This document shows, piece after piece, positions 25,659-35,446 of a stretch of 64,000 nucleotides of DNA. Positions within the stretch are counted from its first letter, which is position 1; the number at the start of each line of letters is the position of its first letter. This stretch comes from TH-plancto1 sp043777375 (GTDB lineage: Bacteria > Planctomycetota > Planctomycetia > Planctomycetales > Planctomycetaceae), in NCBI GenBank assembly GCA_043777375.1, contig JAYWHX010000185.1, positions 1 through 64,000 of the forward strand. The letters run 5' to 3'. Made by a program: the position numbers and the translations under genes. The notes under the pieces are model-generated. The model saw only the letters and a list, made by a program, of their open reading frames with translations. It did not search any database and was not told the DNA's origin.

Positions 25659-28600
25659 TCAGTTCACATACAGAAACTCGTTCGTCGACATCATCGCTCG
25701 GCAGAAGGCCTTCCATGACATCTCTCGCAGCTGTTCAGGGGCGATGCCCTGGGAGGCCAGCCCTCGCTCGTACACGGTGATGAACTCGATTGATGAAGTG
25801 ACTTCGCTGTCTGTCGGTGGACGAGAATAGAACCTTTCGAACGCCTCTGTGATTCGTCCCGCATCATCGCCCCGCTGAGTGAGTAGTGATTTCGCCAGGG
25901 TCGCCGATTCCTTGGCCACCAATTCGCTATTCATCAGGAACAGCGCCTGCGGAGCAACAGTCGTCCGGTCTCGTTGACCACTCATCGAACTCGGGTCACC
26001 GAAATCGAACGCGGTCAGATAGTCATACAACGCGCTTCGCACGATGGGTAGATAGACCGTCCGGCGGGGAGTGTTGTAGATGTTGACATTGATGTTGGCC
26101 GTACTCGTGACGTACTTGCGATTCACGGTCGGGAGCAGGCTCCCACTCATCGTCGTGTCGAGATCCCCGCCGATGGCCAGCAGCGAATCGCGAATCGCCT
26201 CGGCCTCCAGTCTCCTTCGGTTCATACGCCACAACAGGCGATTCTCAGGGTCAATTGCAGCTGCGGATTCGTTTGCATCGGTACTCTGTTGCCAGACTGC
26301 TGAGTTAAGGATCAACCGATGGAGAGACTTGATCGACCAGTCGTTCCGAACGAATTCCATCGCGAGCCAGTCGAGCAGTTCCGGGTGCGTGGGCAATTCT
26401 CCGAGGCGACCAAAGTTGTCGGGCGATCTCACGAGCCCCTCGCCAAAGTGAGCTTGCCACACTCGATTGACGAACACCCGTGCGGTCAGTGGGTGAGTGC
26501 CTTGTGTCAGCCACTGTGACAGCTCCAGCCGCCCGCTGGTCTCGTTGCCGATCGATGGCTCCTCAGCACTGGCGAAGATGCGTGGCATCCTCCGGGCGAC
26601 TTCATCCCCAAGCGAGGTGTGATTCCCTCGCAGATGAATCCGCAGGTTCTGCGGCTTTCCTTCCGTCACCGACATCGCCTCGGGAAACTGCGACAGCGCT
26701 TGTTCGAGGGTGGCCTTCCGTTCGCGAAGTTCCTTCAGTGCTGCGACGACCGATTCCGAGAATCCAGTCTCGTCCTCGCCTTCTCGTGTAAAGGGACCAG
26801 CTCCTCCATTAAAAAGTGTTTGTAATGCGGAGACATCGACAGACTCCGGCTCCGAATAGACCGATTGGTAGCGCTCGGCGAGATCCGCAAGTGACTCCGG
26901 TCTCGGGGCAGCCAGCAGCTTGGCGACAAGTGGTGATTGGTCACTCGTCACCCCCGCGAGGTTTCCCGTCTGACTCAACTGCCACCACAGAGACAAAGGT
27001 CCATCGACGACCTCACGCTGAGACGAAAGAAACTTGATCCATTCTGTGAGTCGGAGCGGTGGCGGCCCTTGAATTGCAATCGCATCTCCCGAAGTGGGTA
27101 GCTGGCCGACTGCCGGAGCAAGGCACAGCTTGTCGAGATGCGGAAACGGTCCCGCATTTTCCAGCCGGACCTGATGCGGCCCCGCTGACAGTGAAACCAC
27201 CGCTTCCACAAACCACTTCTGACTCTCCGGAGTCCAGCTGCCCGTCAACTGGCTGGTCGCGTCGGTCTTGATCGGGTGCCCATCGATGATGATGATTGAA
27301 GGTCTGGCACTGGCAGCCGCGTATCGCAGATCAAGTTGATACAACCCGCTCTGTACGACCTCAATGTCGTACTCAGTGAAGTTCGGCAACTCCCCCTGAT
27401 TGACCAGAACGCCAATTCTCAGTCCGTAGTTGGTCGTGTCCTTCAGCACATTGCCGCGCACGTAGTTCTCGGCCTCAATGCGAATGGTCTCTGGTGCGGA
27501 ATGACGTTGCTCGTCTTCCGCAATCGGCTTCGCCTGTTTCAATGAATCCTCAATTCGTAACTGCTGATCGGCAGCCAGCAGGGCAGCAGCGATCTGCTTC
27601 TTCCCTTCGCTTGTGATGCGGTCGGTCTCTGATTTGACGGATTGCTTGATTTCGGTTTCGATCGCGTCGGCAGCGGCTCTTTGTCGATCTCGCTGGGCAG
27701 TGACTTCGGGCAGAGCCAGTGGACGTTCTTGCCAACGCGCCACCACGCCGAAGTTGTCCATCGTCTTCGTGCTTTTGAAGATCCCAGCGAGTGCATAATA
27801 ATCGTGGGCGGAGATCGGATCGAACTTGTGATCGTGACAGCGCGCACATCCCAGCGTCACTCCGAGAACCGCTTTGCCGAGCGTATCGAGTTGCTCGTCA
27901 ATGATGTCCATCTCCATCTTGACCGGGTCATCTTCGGCCAGCATCTTCGCACCGAGAGACAAGAAGCCCGTGGCGACCACACGCCGCAATTGAGTCTCTT
28001 CGCTGGCTGATGGAGGCAGCAGATCCCCGGCCAGTTGCTCGCGGAGGAATTCGTCATACGGCAGGTCGGCGTTGAAGGCGTCGATGACGTAATCGCGATA
28101 GCGCCACGCGTTTCCGTAGGCCAGATTCTCGTCGAGCCCGTTTGAGTCGCCATACCGCGCGACATCCAGCCAGTGCCGCCCCCAGCGTTCGCCGTACTGC
28201 GGCGAGGCGAGCAGCCTGTCGATCACGCGCTCGAAAGCTTGTGGGGACTCGTCGGCCAGAAAGGTCCGCACTTCCTCGGGAGTCGGCGGGACTCCTACCA
28301 GCGCGAGCGTCGCCCGGCGGATCAACGTCCGCTTGTCGGCGATGGGGTTCGGAGTCAGCTGTTGTGACTCCAGCTTCTGGAGAACAAACCGATCGAGTGG
28401 TGTGCGCGCCCAGTCTGTCGCGTCTGTCACATGGGGGATGGCGGCTCGCTGCGGGGGGAGAAACGCCCAGAAATGTCGCTCTTCATCGGTCGGCATTCTC
28501 TCGGCCACGATGGGTCGCTCTGTGACGGTCACCGAATCGGAATTTGGCCAGTTCGCCCCCTCGCGAACCCACTGGGACAAGTCTTCGATCACAGTCTGGG

Positions 28601-28931
28601 GCAGCTTCCGCGTCGCTGGCATTTGCAGGGTATCGTCGTGGCGAACCGCTTGAATCAGCAAACTCTCGTCAGGCTTCCCCGGAACGATCGCCGGGCCGCG
28701 CTCGCCGCCAGTCAGCAGCGCTGCCAGCGAATCAACATGCAGCCCGCTCTCTTTCGACTCACCCGCGTGACACTCGAAACAGTGCTCGATTAAGACCGGG
28801 CGGATTTTCTTTTCGAAGAACTCTGTGTTGTCTGCCGCCGTTGAAGTTCCCGGAAGAATCACTCCCGCGAACAGTATCAACGCGAGTTCGACGGACTGGC
28901 ACGTCCGTTGACATCTCTCAAAGGCACTCAT
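25659..28931 (-). CDS. PSCyt1/DUF1549/DUF1553 planctomycete cytochrome-type protein
   Basis: About 1090 residues. The chosen start MSAFERCQRTCQSVELALIL gives a signal segment. The PSCyt1 domain includes CFECHAG (C-x2-C-H haem site) and ends near WVREGANWP. PSCyt2 (DUF1549) follows with PLDRFVLQKLESQQLTPNP and RWGRHWLDVARYGDSNG, and CARCHDHKFDPIS provides a second CxxCH. An insert around 470-620 (ETIRIEAENYVRG ... LDKLCLAP) looks like a CBM6/CBM35-type beta-sandwich. The PSD1 (DUF1553) domain at the C-terminus has LTARVFVNRVWQAHFGEGLV and RRLEAEAIRDSLLAIGGDLD. Probably periplasmic and partner of the DUF1501 gene immediately downstream. The redox role is inferred. Confidence 0.93.
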   Translation of the reverse strand: MSAFERCQRTCQSVELALILFAGVILPGTSTAADNTEFFEKKIRPVLIEHCFECHAGESKESGLHVDSLAALLTGGERGPAIVPGKPDESLLIQAVRHDDTLQMPATRKLPQTVIEDLSQWVREGANWPNSDSVTVTERPIVAERMPTDEERHFWAFLPPQRAAIPHVTDATDWARTPLDRFVLQKLESQQLTPNPIADKRTLIRRATLALVGVPPTPEEVRTFLADESPQAFERVIDRLLASPQYGERWGRHWLDVARYGDSNGLDENLAYGNAWRYRDYVIDAFNADLPYDEFLREQLAGDLLPPSASEETQLRRVVATGFLSLGAKMLAEDDPVKMEMDIIDEQLDTLGKAVLGVTLGCARCHDHKFDPISAHDYYALAGIFKSTKTMDNFGVVARWQERPLALPEVTAQRDRQRAAADAIETEIKQSVKSETDRITSEGKKQIAAALLAADQQLRIEDSLKQAKPIAEDEQRHSAPETIRIEAENYVRGNVLKDTTNYGLRIGVLVNQGELPNFTEYDIEVVQSGLYQLDLRYAAASARPSIIIIDGHPIKTDATSQLTGSWTPESQKWFVEAVVSLSAGPHQVRLENAGPFPHLDKLCLAPAVGQLPTSGDAIAIQGPPPLRLTEWIKFLSSQREVVDGPLSLWWQLSQTGNLAGVTSDQSPLVAKLLAAPRPESLADLAERYQSVYSEPESVDVSALQTLFNGGAGPFTREGEDETGFSESVVAALKELRERKATLEQALSQFPEAMSVTEGKPQNLRIHLRGNHTSLGDEVARRMPRIFASAEEPSIGNETSGRLELSQWLTQGTHPLTARVFVNRVWQAHFGEGLVRSPDNFGRLGELPTHPELLDWLAMEFVRNDWSIKSLHRLILNSAVWQQSTDANESAAAIDPENRLLWRMNRRRLEAEAIRDSLLAIGGDLDTTMSGSLLPTVNRKYVTSTANINVNIYNTPRRTVYLPIVRSALYDYLTAFDFGDPSSMSGQRDRTTVAPQALFLMNSELVAKESATLAKSLLTQRGDDAGRITEAFERFYSRPPTDSEVTSSIEFITVYERGLASQGIAPEQLREMSWKAFCRAMMSTNEFLYVN

Positions 28932-29064
28932 TGTTCGGCGTCGACCATCCACAGATAAAGTTCCTGCCAAGACTCATCAGATACGCTTGATCTATCCTCC
29001 CGACTTACACGGGGTGAGTCAATCACCGTTCGAAGAATTCTGGAGGGCCTGCGGATCGCAACCT

Positions 29065-30297
29065 TCAAACCAGTCGCAGCTTCTCTCGCGCGAACTGAAT
29101 CGCCGACACCAGTTGATCAATGTCTTCGTCATTCGTGTAGATTCCGAAGCTCGCCCGCACAGTGGCGCTGACCCCGAGCTTGTCATGCAGTGGCATCGTG
29201 CAATGATGACCATGCCGCACAAACACACCCTTGCGATCCAGCAGCTGAGCCAGGTCTTCGGGATGCGCACCGGCCACGGTGAAGCTGAGGATGCCTCCCC
29301 GCAAGTGAGGTGGAGGACCGTAAATCTTCATGCCGGGAATTTGTAGCAGCGCATCCCAAGCTCGCTGGGTCAGCCCTTGTTCGTATTCATGAGCAGTCGC
29401 CAAGCCGATTTGCTCGACCCACTCGATCGCAGTGCCCAGCGCGATCGCCTGCGCAATCGCGGGTGTTCCTGCTTCGAACTTGGCGGGCGGTGCGGACCAC
29501 GTGGAGTGCGTGGCGTAAACGCGGTCGATCATGTGTCCACCACCCAGAAACGGCGGCATCGCTTCAAGGAGTTCTTTCCGTCCATACAGGATGCCGACCC
29601 CACTCGGCCCGTAGATCTTGTGACCGGAGAACGCCAGAAAGTCGATCCCGGACTCACGTACATTCACCGGCAGGTGAGGGACGCTTTGTGCTCCATCGAC
29701 AACGATGATCGCACCGACCGCATGCGCGCGAGCTGCCAGCTCGGCGACTGGATTAATGGTCCCCAGCATGTTTGACATGCCTGTCACTGCAACTAGCTTA
29801 CAGCGAGGCGTCAGCACTTCGTCCAGCTGCGACAGGTCGAGTTGCCCGTCAGCGGTCAGCGGAATGAACTTGAGGACCGCTCCCCGTTCCTGAGCCACCA
29901 TCTGCCACGGGACAAGATTGGCGTGATGCTCCATCTCGTTGAGTAGGATGACATCGTCAACTCCCACGAACGCTCTGGCCCATGTCATGGCAACGAGGTT
30001 CAGCGACATCGTCGAGCCACTGGTGAAGATGACTTCGTCCGGCGATTCCGCCCCGATGAAGTTCGCCACGCGGGCGCGTGTTGCCTCCAGTTGTTCGTCA
30101 ACGATGGCTCCGAATCGGTAGACCCCGCGATACGCATTTGCATAGCAGGTTTCGTAGACCTCGGTCTCCTTGTCGATCACGTACTGCGGCTTTTGCGCAC
30201 TGGCTCCGGTATCGAGGTAAGCGAGTCGTACACCCTTCGCCAGGGGGCGAGCGAGGATCGGGAACTGTGATCGGATGTGATCGATTGGGAATGGCAT
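29065..30297 (-). CDS. sufS: SufS-type cysteine desulfurase
   Basis: About 410 residues from MPFPIDHIRSQFPIL; an ATG at 30336 would add 13 residues. A PLP enzyme that removes sulfur from L-cysteine for Fe-S cluster assembly. The PLP lysine is in FSGHKIYGP (about Lys227), with EMEHHANLVPW and VVDGAQSVPH upstream, and the persulfide Cys is in VRHGHHCTMPL (about Cys366). Length and motif order match SufS rather than IscS. It lies 71 bp downstream of sufE on the same strand. No sufBCD genes are in the window, so this pair is separated from the scaffold genes or serves them in trans. Confidence 0.95.
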   Translation of the reverse strand: MPFPIDHIRSQFPILARPLAKGVRLAYLDTGASAQKPQYVIDKETEVYETCYANAYRGVYRFGAIVDEQLEATRARVANFIGAESPDEVIFTSGSTMSLNLVAMTWARAFVGVDDVILLNEMEHHANLVPWQMVAQERGAVLKFIPLTADGQLDLSQLDEVLTPRCKLVAVTGMSNMLGTINPVAELAARAHAVGAIIVVDGAQSVPHLPVNVRESGIDFLAFSGHKIYGPSGVGILYGRKELLEAMPPFLGGGHMIDRVYATHSTWSAPPAKFEAGTPAIAQAIALGTAIEWVEQIGLATAHEYEQGLTQRAWDALLQIPGMKIYGPPPHLRGGILSFTVAGAHPEDLAQLLDRKGVFVRHGHHCTMPLHDKLGVSATVRASFGIYTNDEDIDQLVSAIQFAREKLRLV

Positions 30298-30368
30298 GTG
30301 ATGAATCGAGAGAATGTGGACGAGGACTTTGCCCAAGGATTGAACCCCCAGGGGTTTCAGCGGAAGAC

Positions 30369-30818
30369 CTAATCCGCAGCCACCAGCGACTCGGCTGCGA
30401 ACTGCCGAATCCGTTGCACCATGCCGCCCAGCCCATTACGCCGAGAGGGACTGAGATACTTGTCGATCTCTAACCGCTTGAACGCTTCACGCGGGTCGAT
30501 GTCGAGGATCTCGCGGGCTGTCTTGCCGTTGTACATCAGCGTCAGAATCGTAATTAATCCGCTGACGATCATGGCATCGCTGTTGGCCTGAAACCGCACA
30601 CGAGCTGGTGCACTTGTCCCGGTCGGTTCGCTCCGAGCAACCAGCCACACCTGGCTCTGACACCCGTGGACACGCGTCGCATCTGTTTTGTCCGTTGCTG
30701 CCATTTCCGGCAACTGGAATCCGAGGTCGATTAAAAAATCGCAGCGCTCTTCCCAGTCCTCGAGTTGATTGAACTCCGAGTACAGATCATCCAGCGTCAT
30801 CTCAGCCAAGGTCAGCAC
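30369..30818 (-). CDS. sufE: SufE-family sulfur acceptor
   Basis: A 149-residue partner of SufS. SufE accepts the persulfide from SufS and passes sulfur to the Fe-S scaffold. The acceptor cysteine lies in the conserved segment RVHGCQSQVWLVA (about Cys53). The N-terminus (LDDLYSEFNQLEDWEERCDFLIDLGFQLPEM) and NGKTAREILDIDPREAF plus LSPSRRNGLGGMVQRIR are characteristic of the family. It is upstream of sufS and in the same orientation, as usual for a SufES pair. The promoter would lie in the 67 bp before it or further upstream beyond 30886. Confidence 0.95.
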   Translation of the reverse strand: MLTLAEMTLDDLYSEFNQLEDWEERCDFLIDLGFQLPEMAATDKTDATRVHGCQSQVWLVARSEPTGTSAPARVRFQANSDAMIVSGLITILTLMYNGKTAREILDIDPREAFKRLEIDKYLSPSRRNGLGGMVQRIRQFAAESLVAAD

Positions 30819-30885
30819 GGGACAGCGGTCCTACAGGGAGAACGAGTGGGGGCGCGATGGTCGTCGCGACCCGTATCACCATATT

Positions 30886-31824
30886 CTAGTAGGGTCGCGT
30901 CGCTTCCGCAGCCATTTTCTCGGGAACTGTGCTGTGGCTTGCCAAATTCGTACGAACTGCAGGCTCTGACACACACAAGTCATGCATTTCTTTGTGGACC
31001 TGGTTCTCGCCGAACCACCACGCCCGCAACCGGCGATAGCGATGTGGCCCCAGAACTCGTTTGGGGAGCGACAGTGCCATGCGGCGAATCGGTTCGAAGC
31101 CAAAATCTCCTTCGGCATAATGGCTGGCCTGTTCGGGAGTCGTTGTGCTACGGATTGCAGCTCGACCAATGTGAACGGGCCCTGTCCAGCGGCTGTTGAG
31201 TTGGACATCAGACGTGAAGACCAACTCATACCCGAGTTCCAGGGCGATCTTCCGGACACGGGCATCAACCGCCCCATTCGGGATGGCCACGGTGTTGACG
31301 GGTTTTCCCGTTAGCTGCTCCAATTCCTCTTTCGAGAGTCGCAGCTCCTCTCGGATTTGGTTGTCACTCATCTCATTCAAAAAACCATGCGTCTTGCAGT
31401 GTGATCCGACTTTGAGTTGGGGCGGAAGCTCGTGTAACTCAGTACCCCGGAGGAATCCCGGAGAATCGAGCAGCCCAGTCGTGATAAAGACCGTCGCTTC
31501 CGCAGAGTATTTCCGGAGTACCGGCACCGCCAGATCAAGCGTCCCCCGCCATCCGTCATCGAACGTGATGAGAGTCGAGGGACGGGTGTCGGGCTGAGTG
31601 CTCTCTTCTTGTCGATTGACCGGCGATTGGAAAAAGCGAGTGAGGCGATCCAAAGTGATCAACTCGGCATGACGCTGCACTTCAGCGATCTGTGCCTCAA
31701 AGGCCGACTCTTCCAAGAAGTACGAGGTGATCGACGGACTCAACGTCGCCCATTCGCCATTCGCAGCTGCGAGTGAACCATTGGCACACACGTTGTGATA
31801 CATGAGACACGAGAAGGCTTGCAT
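30886..31824 (-). CDS. polysaccharide deacetylase (NodB-like)
   Basis: A 312-residue carbohydrate esterase 4 family protein expected to remove N- or O-acetyl groups from a surface glycan. The NodB core includes LMYHNV at the start, LITFDDGWRGTLDLAVPVL (catalytic Asp-Asp), VGSHCKTHGFLNEMS (metal-binding His pair in S-H-x-x-T-H), and the C-terminal part VAIPNGAVDARVRKIA. No signal peptide is evident, so it may work in the cytoplasm on lipid-linked intermediates. It is the last gene of the glycan cluster, 15 bp after the preceding glycosyltransferase on the same strand. Confidence 0.88.
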   Translation of the reverse strand: MQAFSCLMYHNVCANGSLAAANGEWATLSPSITSYFLEESAFEAQIAEVQRHAELITLDRLTRFFQSPVNRQEESTQPDTRPSTLITFDDGWRGTLDLAVPVLRKYSAEATVFITTGLLDSPGFLRGTELHELPPQLKVGSHCKTHGFLNEMSDNQIREELRLSKEELEQLTGKPVNTVAIPNGAVDARVRKIALELGYELVFTSDVQLNSRWTGPVHIGRAAIRSTTTPEQASHYAEGDFGFEPIRRMALSLPKRVLGPHRYRRLRAWWFGENQVHKEMHDLCVSEPAVRTNLASHSTVPEKMAAEATRPY

Positions 31825-31839
31825 GCCGCACTCTTCCGT

Positions 31840-33240
31840 TCAGGGTCGCGTGACAGGGGACGCTGCGTGGGAGGTCGCCCCCGTCATCGCATTCAATAAA
31901 TCCGCCAGTTCACCAGCCAATTGCCGCCGCTCGAACCGGCTGATATTCCAGTGGTCGTCATCGTGGTGAACACCACATCGATGCCGCTCGATCTCCAGCC
32001 CCAGTTGTTCGGTGATCGTGTCGACATTCGAGGGAGCACACAACACGGTGCCCGGCAGATCCCGCAGGATGTCCCACACATCCCCTTCGGGAGCGACGAC
32101 AAACACCGGGCGTTTGGCGGCCATGTATTCGAACGTTTTCGCGTTGATGATGCGTTTGGTTTCCGGGAGATCGGTGTTCAGCATCAGCAACGAATCGCTC
32201 GCCCGCATCAGTTGGACCGCTTCAGAATGTTCGACAAAGGGCAGCCGCACGACATGGCAGGGGAGTCCCGTCAGGCGGTCGAGATGTGCCTCTTGATCGG
32301 CTGTCTTGCGACCCGCACAGACGAGTTCCAGATGACTCACGAGTTGCGGATTCATCGCGGCCAGCTGACAAATTGCACTGACGAGCGGGGCAATCGAGTT
32401 GAGATTCCAGAGTGTGCCGATGAATGACATGCGATAGAGATCGGTGCCGCGCCCGTAGTCCTTCTTGACGATCGGGGCTGCGTCGTGCGCTGCGAAGTCG
32501 TCGGGGTCGAAGCCGTTATAGATATGAGTGCATGGAGCAGTACTGCCGGCTTCGCGAGCGAACTCGGCGACAGCTGCGGCGCTCGAGGGAGTGGTGGCGA
32601 GTAGCGACTGAGCGGCGAGGACTGCCTGGCGTTGCATCCGAGTCTGGAGCCAGTTGGTGATGCGGCCCTGCTTCTTGTTCTCCCAGTAGGCGTTACTGAT
32701 GCTCCACTCATCGCGGTAGTCCAGTAGCAGCGGCACGCCGGTTCTCTTGGCGAGCGCAGCTCCGACAAGGAACGATGAGAACGGCGGCCCGGTCGCGATG
32801 ATCGCATCGTGCGGAGTCTCTCGGAGCAGCTTCAAGCCTTCTCGCATCGCCTGGGGACGCCAGAGAACCTGTGGGTCGGGTTGCAGTACGAAATTGCTAA
32901 CCGTACGGGCTGCCGACTTCACCCCACCGAGGATCATGTTCTTGATCCCCGACGGTTTGGCCGTCCCGTGGCTGGCCGAGACCATGCTCTTCATGGCATA
33001 GCCCGGCTCGTAGGTCTTCGCCTTGCGAATGATCGTGTTCGCCGGAATGTTCTTCAGCAGGCTCTCGTCAAAGAGTGGAGCCGAGGGGTTGAGTGCCGTG
33101 AGGACCGAACAGTCCCAACCAAAATCTGGCAGGTACTTGACGAACTTTGCAGCGCGATGCACCCCCACTCCTCCAACTGGCGGGAAGAGGTACGCGACGA
33201 ACAGGACTCGTTTCCGTTTCACGGACATCGAATGACTCAC
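31840..33240 (-). CDS. glycosyltransferase, GT4-like
   Basis: A 466-residue cytoplasmic GT-B enzyme. The N-terminal half has KRVLFVAYLFPPVGGVGVHR and a Rossmann-like domain ending LPLLLDYRDEWS-type (here VPLLLDYRDEWSISN). The second half has MSFIGTLWNLNSIAPLVSAI and the donor-binding segment AKTFEYMAAKRPVFVVAPEGD. The start at 33240 overlaps the stop codon of the preceding glycosyltransferase by 4 nt, giving tight coupling within the operon. Donor and acceptor are not predictable. Confidence 0.88.
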   Translation of the reverse strand: MSHSMSVKRKRVLFVAYLFPPVGGVGVHRAAKFVKYLPDFGWDCSVLTALNPSAPLFDESLLKNIPANTIIRKAKTYEPGYAMKSMVSASHGTAKPSGIKNMILGGVKSAARTVSNFVLQPDPQVLWRPQAMREGLKLLRETPHDAIIATGPPFSSFLVGAALAKRTGVPLLLDYRDEWSISNAYWENKKQGRITNWLQTRMQRQAVLAAQSLLATTPSSAAAVAEFAREAGSTAPCTHIYNGFDPDDFAAHDAAPIVKKDYGRGTDLYRMSFIGTLWNLNSIAPLVSAICQLAAMNPQLVSHLELVCAGRKTADQEAHLDRLTGLPCHVVRLPFVEHSEAVQLMRASDSLLMLNTDLPETKRIINAKTFEYMAAKRPVFVVAPEGDVWDILRDLPGTVLCAPSNVDTITEQLGLEIERHRCGVHHDDDHWNISRFERRQLAGELADLLNAMTGATSHAASPVTRP

Positions 33241-34448
33241 TGAGGCAATGAACTCTGTTGGAAGCTCAGGGGTTGCAACCCTTCGACGTTCCGCTGTGCA
33301 ATCAATTCATCGAACAACACTTGAGTGTCCTGAGCGGTCTCGACCCAGGAACGCGGGACAAAGCATTTGGCAGCTTGCGACTGTGAACCGCTGATCAGGG
33401 ATTCGATCCCCCGAGCCAGCGCCTCGACATCATTCACCGGCACCAGCTCAGCGAACTGTGGCTCGACGATCTCTCGGATACTGCCGACATCCGTCGAGAC
33501 AAACGGTGTTCCGCATGCGATCGATTCACGCAGCACGTTCGGCAAGCCTTCTGACTCGCTGCACAGGACTGTGAAGTCAGCGGCCCGATACCAGTCCGCC
33601 AGTCGATCGTGCCCCACTGGCCCCACGAATTGAATTTGATCGGCCACACCTTCTGCGGTCGCGAGCTGTTCCCATGCGGTGCGGCAGGGACCTTCGCCGA
33701 GCAGGCATACGCGCACTGGTCGTCCTCGTTCTTTGAGCAACCGGCAGGCACGAATCAGCATGTCGACTCGCTTCAATCCGACCATGCGTCCGACCCACAC
33801 AGCCAGTCTCTCACCCGGCTTCAATGAGAGTCCCAGTTGGGAGCGAGCCTCTGCCTGGCATCCCTGATGGAAGGTCGCGGGATCGATCCCCTGGCGAATC
33901 GTACGCACTCGTTCACCGGGAATTCCCAATTGCAAGCAGGCGTCTCGCAAGCCATCACTCACGGTAATTACGGTGTCAGATTCTCGCAGTACCCGGCGGA
34001 CGCAGTCGCCTCTCACGCGATCTTTCGGCAGGAGCAGCACATCTGAGCCACCCACGATCACAGCGCTGGGAGCGTTGAACATCTGGCCTGCTCGTAACCC
34101 GCACTCGCCATCCGGATGAGCCCAATAGCTCAGCACAGCATCGGGCTTCCAGTCATGAGTGAGCGTGCGCAGAGCAGAGCGGATCGACCACCACATTTGC
34201 CCGCCGTACTGGGACTGACCAAAGCCAGGAGTGTACCAGCGCGTGGGGTACAACACCTGGAGACCCGAGGTGAGGACAGACGCATCGGCATTGAACCGTC
34301 GCCCCTTGACGACATCGATCCAAGACCTGGGCGAGATGACTCGCACCGAGTGATCGCGAGCCAGCTCACGACAGAGTGCCAGATTGTACGTGCCGCATGC
34401 CGGGTGAGCTGCGTCCGGAAATGTTTCACTGATGAACAGGATCTTCAT
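33237..34448 (-). CDS. glycosyltransferase, GT4 family
   Basis: A 403-residue GT-B enzyme. The N-terminus is MKILFISETFPDAAHPACGT. The donor-binding C-terminal domain includes LAVWVGRMVGLKRVDMLIRA and the E-x7-E motif region SESEGLPNVLRESIACGTPFV. Overlaps of 4 nt exist at both ends with neighbouring genes (34445-34448 with the epimerase, 33237-33240 with the next glycosyltransferase). Expected to transfer one sugar in assembly of the repeat unit. Specificity unknown. Confidence 0.92.
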   Translation of the reverse strand: MKILFISETFPDAAHPACGTYNLALCRELARDHSVRVISPRSWIDVVKGRRFNADASVLTSGLQVLYPTRWYTPGFGQSQYGGQMWWSIRSALRTLTHDWKPDAVLSYWAHPDGECGLRAGQMFNAPSAVIVGGSDVLLLPKDRVRGDCVRRVLRESDTVITVSDGLRDACLQLGIPGERVRTIRQGIDPATFHQGCQAEARSQLGLSLKPGERLAVWVGRMVGLKRVDMLIRACRLLKERGRPVRVCLLGEGPCRTAWEQLATAEGVADQIQFVGPVGHDRLADWYRAADFTVLCSESEGLPNVLRESIACGTPFVSTDVGSIREIVEPQFAELVPVNDVEALARGIESLISGSQSQAAKCFVPRSWVETAQDTQVLFDELIAQRNVEGLQPLSFQQSSLPQ

Positions 34449-35446
34449 GCGGGGCCTCCCGCGATGGATCGCTCAAACGCCTCGTCAAACGTGACTCGCG
34501 GGCTCCATCCGAGGCGTGCTTTGGCTTTCTCGTTGGTGTACCTCAGCTTCTTCCATATCGAATCGCTGCGGTAACGCGTGATCACGCCGGGCAACTGCCC
34601 TTCTGACCAGCGGCTGTACCATTCGTAGATGCTCGACAGTGGGCCGATCATGGGTCGAGGAACCCACACGGAGCGAGTCCCCTGGCCTGCGCGTCGCAAC
34701 TTGCGGAGCAGCTGTGAACCGGTGGGCAGTCCATCATCCAGGACGTTGAATGCCTCTCCGTTGATACCGTCCGCGTGGACGGCTGACCGCACCGCTGAGG
34801 CACAGTTATCAACATATGTGTAGGGCAATGTCTGGCTGCCACCCATCTTGATGAGGAGTGGGCCGAGCTTCAGGCCGACGCGATTGCTCATCACGCCGCG
34901 TCCTGGTCCAAAGATCACTCCAGGGCGTATGATGGTTAGCGGCAGATTGGATTGCGCATGGCATTCCCAAGCGATCTGCTCCTGCACAATCTTGCTGTAC
35001 GTGTAGGGGTCTCGGAGTTCCGGATGGGTATCGAGAGGTGTCGTCTCGTCGAGCTGCGCATTGGTCGAGAGACCTGCTGCTCCGTAAACACCCAGCGAGC
35101 TGATCTGTACGAATCGCCGAACACCCGCTTGAGCCGCAGCGGTGAGCAAGTGCCGAGTCGGGATCACGGTGTTGAGGAACATCACTGCCGCACCGCCAGC
35201 CAGCGACGCAGCGACATGACAGACTGAGTCCGATTGGCCGATCAACTGACGACAGCTGGCGACATCAGAGAGTTCGCCAGGCACGATTTCGACTCCACTC
35301 CAGAGATCAGAACCGACGAACTCCTTCAGAGCACGTACATCGCTACTGGGCCTTACGAGGCAGCGTACGGGGACGCCATCTTCGCGAAGCAGGCGAACGA
35401 CTCTTCGTCCCAGAAAGCCGGTTCCTCCTGTCAAAAAGATATTCAT
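34445..35446 (-). CDS. NAD-dependent epimerase/dehydratase (extended SDR)
   Basis: A 333-residue extended short-chain dehydrogenase with the nucleotide-binding motif TGGTGFLGRRVV at the start and the active-site pair YxxxK in PYTYSKIVQEQ. Such enzymes epimerise or dehydrate nucleotide sugars. ISSLGVYGAAG carries the conserved Ser region. Its 4-nt overlap with the glycosyltransferase downstream and 4-nt overlap with the oxidoreductase upstream (35443-35446) place it in the operon. Likely makes a nucleotide-sugar precursor for the glycan, exact substrate unknown. Confidence 0.9.
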   Translation of the reverse strand: MNIFLTGGTGFLGRRVVRLLREDGVPVRCLVRPSSDVRALKEFVGSDLWSGVEIVPGELSDVASCRQLIGQSDSVCHVAASLAGGAAVMFLNTVIPTRHLLTAAAQAGVRRFVQISSLGVYGAAGLSTNAQLDETTPLDTHPELRDPYTYSKIVQEQIAWECHAQSNLPLTIIRPGVIFGPGRGVMSNRVGLKLGPLLIKMGGSQTLPYTYVDNCASAVRSAVHADGINGEAFNVLDDGLPTGSQLLRKLRRAGQGTRSVWVPRPMIGPLSSIYEWYSRWSEGQLPGVITRYRSDSIWKKLRYTNEKAKARLGWSPRVTFDEAFERSIAGGPA